The position numbers and the translations under genes are program-made. Source: Alitta virens (Eukaryota > Annelida > Polychaeta > Phyllodocida > Nereididae). From it: DNA of 64,000 nt. Below the pieces are notes generated by a model, which ran no database searches, had not been told where the DNA came from, and worked only from the letters and a program-made list of their open reading frames with translations. Below are positions 47,401-53,400 of this stretch, one piece after another (position 1 is the first letter of the stretch; each line of letters begins with the position of its first letter). The stretch lies in NCBI GenBank assembly GCA_932294295.1, contig OW028579.1, positions 33,615,250 to 33,679,249 of the forward strand. The letters are read 5' to 3'.

Positions 47401-50400
47401 CGTTCAGTTGGCCCTGGCAACTTTCCCTCAGGAAGTATGGTTATCATAGATGTGGGGCTATAATCCTGTCTGAAAGATGGGTTTTGACTGCTGGTCATTG
47501 TGTGTAAGTTGTTTTTTTGTGATTTTGTTTTTGTAGCATAGCATAAATTTGTGTTCTGGTCTGATACAGTGTCTTGCAGGACTGATGTAATTCTTCGAAG
47601 GTTTGACAAAAACATATTTTGTCTAGAGCTAGCACATGATTCATTTCCAGATATTTGGAAACATAACCAACTGGTGCAAAGACAGTTGGTTATTGAAAGA
47701 TGCCATCAAGTTTGCTATATTAAGACACTGTATATAGGTTTCTTAAAACTGTTGACATCATTAGATTGCACTACAAGATATTTATATACGTAATATTAAT
47801 AATAAATCTACAATTCAAGTTGTACCACTGGGTTTAATGCAGTATAGCGGACTCGTTTATGCCCATATTTGGCGTCCATTTAATATGAAATATTATAAAT
47901 GATTTTACAAGTTTAAAGTTCTAAAGTAGCAGGGGTTTGGAGGAGGCAGCCCTCAAGAAAAATATAAATAAACTGCGTGTTTACTGTGAACATGAAAACC
48001 GCCGTCATTGGTTTGTGACGTCATAAATTTAATTCAAGCTTTTGACGTCAATACATGGCAAGGAGGCTCGCTAAATATGGTCATAAATCTGTGTCCGCTA
48101 TACTGCACTTTTTCCGTACCACTCATTGGGAGGGATTTCAGGGCCAAATGGGTGGGTGGGGGGTTCCCCTTCATACTCTATGTTTTACCATCCTTTGGCA
48201 ACAGGGGATGGGATTTGAACCCTCTCCCCCAGATTCCTCCTTTACTACATGGCCAATTGTGCCACATGCGTTTTCCATGAGTTTGGATAAATGCATGGAA
48301 AACGCATGGTTTTTGCCTCATTATAATTAGCTAAAAACCATGTGTTTATCCTTCTCATGGAAGATGCACATGGCACATTTGGCCATGTATACATATGTAC
48401 AGACTGATGATTTTCATGTACACCCCAGCTTTGTCTTAATTCAGTTTATTCTTATTTCTAGCGAAAGATCTGGTGACTTCAGTTCTTACGAAGTGATGGC
48501 TGGAATGCATACACAAAGCTTATCTACCGAAACCACTCGTCAAAGTCGTAAATTCCAGAATGTGATAGTCCACGAGGATTACCGTACAATACATGTGGGT
48601 CCGGACATTGCTTTAATTTATGTCAGTACTCCGTTTAACTTTTCAAGACCTGCTGTCCTACCAGTTTGCATGCCTCAGAGAGAGACTAATGACAATGAAA
48701 ATTGTGTTATTACTGGTTGGGGAAGTACAAAAGGTAGGCAGTGGTTTACAGTCATAGAGAGATCAAAGGCAATAGAAATAACTCATGCTTTATAATACCA
48801 TATGTGACTTGACTATATTTAATTCTCTCTTCCTATTGCAAATAAATAAGTCTGAGTGAGTATGTTTTAGTTTTAGGTTAGATTGTATGAACTGAGTATT
48901 TATATGATGTAGATCATGGAGGCTGCAGAACTCAACTTTTCCAGACGACATGGTAACTTAACTCCAAAGGACTTCATGTGAATACAGGACTCCCATAATG
49001 ATTGGCTGAGGGACTTGTCTTAGCCAATGGGACTCCTGGATTTGCATGACGTACTATCGAGTTAAATTTCCGAGTCTTTGAGTTTTGCTGTAATTTGAAG
49101 TGGCTACAGTTTGACATTAGATTCAGGAAAAAAATCTTACATACCAAAACTTATCTGCAGAAAATTAGCAGGACTTAATGGATTTTCATAATGTACATAT
49201 TTAGCACAAACTTGATCTTCCCCATTTCAGACTTTTCTAATGCAAAATAAACTGAGAGCATACTTTGATAATGTTGGTACCGTTTGCGTGTAACTTTCAC
49301 AAGCAATTTTATTAAATAGTTAACCTTGAAAATTCATCACTTATTAATTTGGTACCATTTGCGTGTAGCTTTCACTAGCAATTTTATTAAATAAGTAACC
49401 TTGAAAGTTCATCACTACACCTCACTGATTATTTCCCAATGTGTATTCCAGATACAGGATCTAATAATGTGCTCAGGGAAGCTGCTATTCCTCAAATACC
49501 CAAGTCCATATGTAACTCCAACTCATGGTGGTTCAATTTAGTCAAAGACTACGAAATATGTGTTGGAAAAGAGGCAGGCTTTTATGGAGCTTGTTATGTG
49601 AGTATTTGTGTTATTTGTCATGTTTAATAGATGACATTTTTTTTGTTTATGTTCATTGATTTACATGGTTTTTATGTTATGTTCATGGCTAATCACTATC
49701 ATGGCTATTTGGGGACTTTGGACTGATCTGAATTTCCAGTAATAAAGCTTTAAGCACAACCTTCAAACAACTTATTTGCACAACGGGACTCACAGACTTG
49801 GAAACCTAACTTCAGATGACGTCATTTAAATTCATTGCTCCTATTGGTTAAGTGACATCATGTGAATCCAGGACTCCTACCCAGATAGCATTCCAAATCG
49901 GCCCAGCATAGTTTCCATATAGGCCACTGTCGTTACAACATTGTATTAACATCGCATGGTGCCAACGTTGAAACGATTTGGAATGCTGTCTGGGTATAGC
50001 TGAGGGACTGCCTTAAACCATGGAGAAACTGAATTCACATGTCGGTGATGAGAGCTACAGTGCACTTCCAGTTCTCAGATTGCAGGGTTGTTTAATGTGT
50101 AATTATATATACAAACTGTTTTCAAAATAGACTTATTGCTCCATCATTTTAGATAATCTATAGCTTAGCAATATACTATATATATAGGCTTTGATTGACA
50201 ACGGGATGTCATTCATAACATTTATCTCACATGTGTACTGCTTCGATTTTTTTTCTGATTGGCTGTTCTGATGATTCAACTAACAAAACATGCAATAAAA
50301 TTAGACAGCAACATGATGAAAGTATCTTTCAGTATGCATAATGCACACTTTATGTGAATTTGGCTATAATTACTATAGCTACAATATTTTTGCAGAATTA

Positions 50401-53400
50401 TCAATGAGTGATTGAGGGAAAAACTTGATATTTTTGAGGGAATTTGATACAAAAACATGCACAGTTATTGCACAAAGTCCAGATAAAAGCTTTTAGCATA
50501 CATATTTTACACAAATAACTATTCCATAAACTTTGTCAAAACATGTATGTCTCATGGCAAAAATACACACCAGATCAATGAAGTTTTGGAAACTTTCCAT
50601 CCACTAATAAAAGTTTAATGATCGTGACACTTGTTTTTTCCATCTGTAAGTTGACTATTTACATATTTTAAATTTATTTTCTCAATTTTAATTTTATTTT
50701 GATCTCATATTGTACAGCGCTTCTGAAAATTTATTGATTTTAAATTCTAGACAGCACTATATGAAATAAAACAATTTTACAATTTTTTACTAATTGTTCA
50801 TAAAGTTCATTGAAATTATACAGTCACATCCCTGCACAACTCATTGTAAATATATGCCCATTTATTAATTTCACTAGCATATTTTTTTTTTTGGCATTTA
50901 TCTCATATTTATGTACCTCAGTTTGAAACATATGACACATATCTATGATCAAATTGATAAAAAGGTTACTCAAGGAAAACGTGCATATAATCCTACCATA
51001 TGTCATAATTGGTTAATATCTACATTATCACTTTTGGTCGTTCCTGTCTAGAACTAAATGTGTATGAAATATGTGGCAAGCTGGTTTGTCAGATCCAGAC
51101 TGAAATAACTCTTCTTCCCATGTTTCATTACAAGAGAGTTTGAGTCAACTGGAACCTTTTCCTTGTAGTGATCAATAATTTAATCAATAAGAAAAACGTC
51201 AAGTCATCACCCGAACTGCTCTGCACACTGTTCAAGACATAAATTATTCAAAATGTCACATTTTTTTTTTTTTTTGCTGCCATGTTTTTTTGTTTAATTT
51301 GTATTATATGCTGTCTAAGTTTATAGTAAATATTATATTATGCATAGGTTAGTCTTAGTCATGCAATGCTGTGATTCACACCTTTTTAATTCATTTTGCA
51401 CAATAACCTTTTATTTATTATTTAGAGAATAAATGATGTGACCAAATTCTGTGATTACATGTTGGTTTCGTATTGAATGTTTATATCGAATTGAAAGTAT
51501 CCAATGATCCATTAGGCATGACGCAGACTCTGTTATCAGTGATTGACCTATTTAATTATATATAAATTGATATATCAAAGTGGTTTTGTCAGTTTGATTT
51601 TGTGTCATCTATATTGGTTTCCTGACAATAAACTATCTTATTACCTAATTCATTACCTACCTCCCTACCTACCTACCTACCAATCAACCTACCTACCTAC
51701 CTACCAACCTACCTACCAACCTGCCTACCTACCTACCAACCTACCTACCTACCTACCTACCTACCTACCTACCTACCAACCTACCTACCGACCTGCCTAC
51801 CTACCTACCAACCTACCTACCTACCAACCTGCCTACCTACCAACCAGCCTACCTACCAACCTACCAACCAGCCTACCTACCTACCAACCTGCCTACCTAC
51901 CTACCAACCTCCCTACCTACCTACCAACCTCCCTACCTACCTACCAACCAACCTACCTACCTACCTACCAACCTACCTACCAACCTGCTTACCTACCTAC
52001 CAACCTACCTACCAACCTGCCTACCTACCTACCTACCAACCTCCCTACCTACCTACCAACATGCCTACCTACCTGCCAACCTACCTACCTACCAACCTAC
52101 CTACCTACCTGCCTACCTACCTACCAACCTGCCTACCTACCTACCAACCTGCCTACCTACCTACCAACCTCCCTACCTACCTACCAACATGCCTACCTAC
52201 CTACCTACCTACCTACCAACCTACCTACCAACCTGCTTACCTACCTACCAACCTACCTACCTACCTGCCTACCTGCCTTCCTACCTACCAACCAGCCTAC
52301 CTACCTACCAACCTACCTACCTACCAACATGCCTACCTACCTACCTACCAACCTACCTACCTACCTACCTACCAACCTACCTACCAACCTACCTACCAAC
52401 CTGCCTACCTACCTACCAACCTACCTACCTACCTACCTACCTACCTACCTACCAACCTACCTACCGACCTGCCTACCTACCTACCAACCTACCTACCTAC
52501 CAACCTGCCTACCTACCAACCAGCCTACCTACCAACCTACCAACCAGCCTACCTACCTACCAACCTGCCTACCTACCTACCAACCTCCCTACCTACCTAC
52601 CAACCTCCCTACCTACCTACCAACCTGCCTACCTACCAACCAACCAACCTACCTACCTACCTACCAACCTACCTACCAACCTGCTTACCTACCTACCAAC
52701 CTACCTACCAACCTGCCTACCTACCTACCAACCTCCCTACCTACCTACCAACATGCCTACCTACCTGCCAACCTACCTACCTACCAACCTACCTACCTAC
52801 CTGCCTACCTACCTACCAACCTGCCTACCTACCTACCAACCTGCCTACCTACCTACCAACCTCCCTACCTACCTACCAACATGCCTACCTACCTACCAAC
52901 CTACCTACCTACCAACCTACCTACCAACCTGCTTACCTACCTACCAACCTACCTACCTACCAACCTACCTACCTACCTGCCTACCTGCCTTCCTACCTAC
53001 CAACCAGCCTACCTACCTACCAACCTACCTACCTACCAACATGCCTACCTACCTACCAACCTACCTACCTACCTACCAACCTACCTACCTACCTGCCTAC
53101 CTACCTACCAACCTGCCTACCTACCTACCAACCCGCCTACCAACCTACCAAACCGCCTACCTACCTACCAACCTCCCTACCTACCTACCTACCAACCTCC
53201 CAACCTGCCTACCTACCTACCAACCTACCTACCAACCTGTCTATTGGTCTGGAGTGCGGTCATGATATCTAGGTATTTCAAAATTGTATGTGCAATTGTG
53301 CATATCATTCCATCAATCCAAATTTCCAAAAGAATATGTCGAAATTATAAGGTGGCCCCCCAGAAACGATATACAGTAATTGTCTTAGAGGTCTCCTTGC

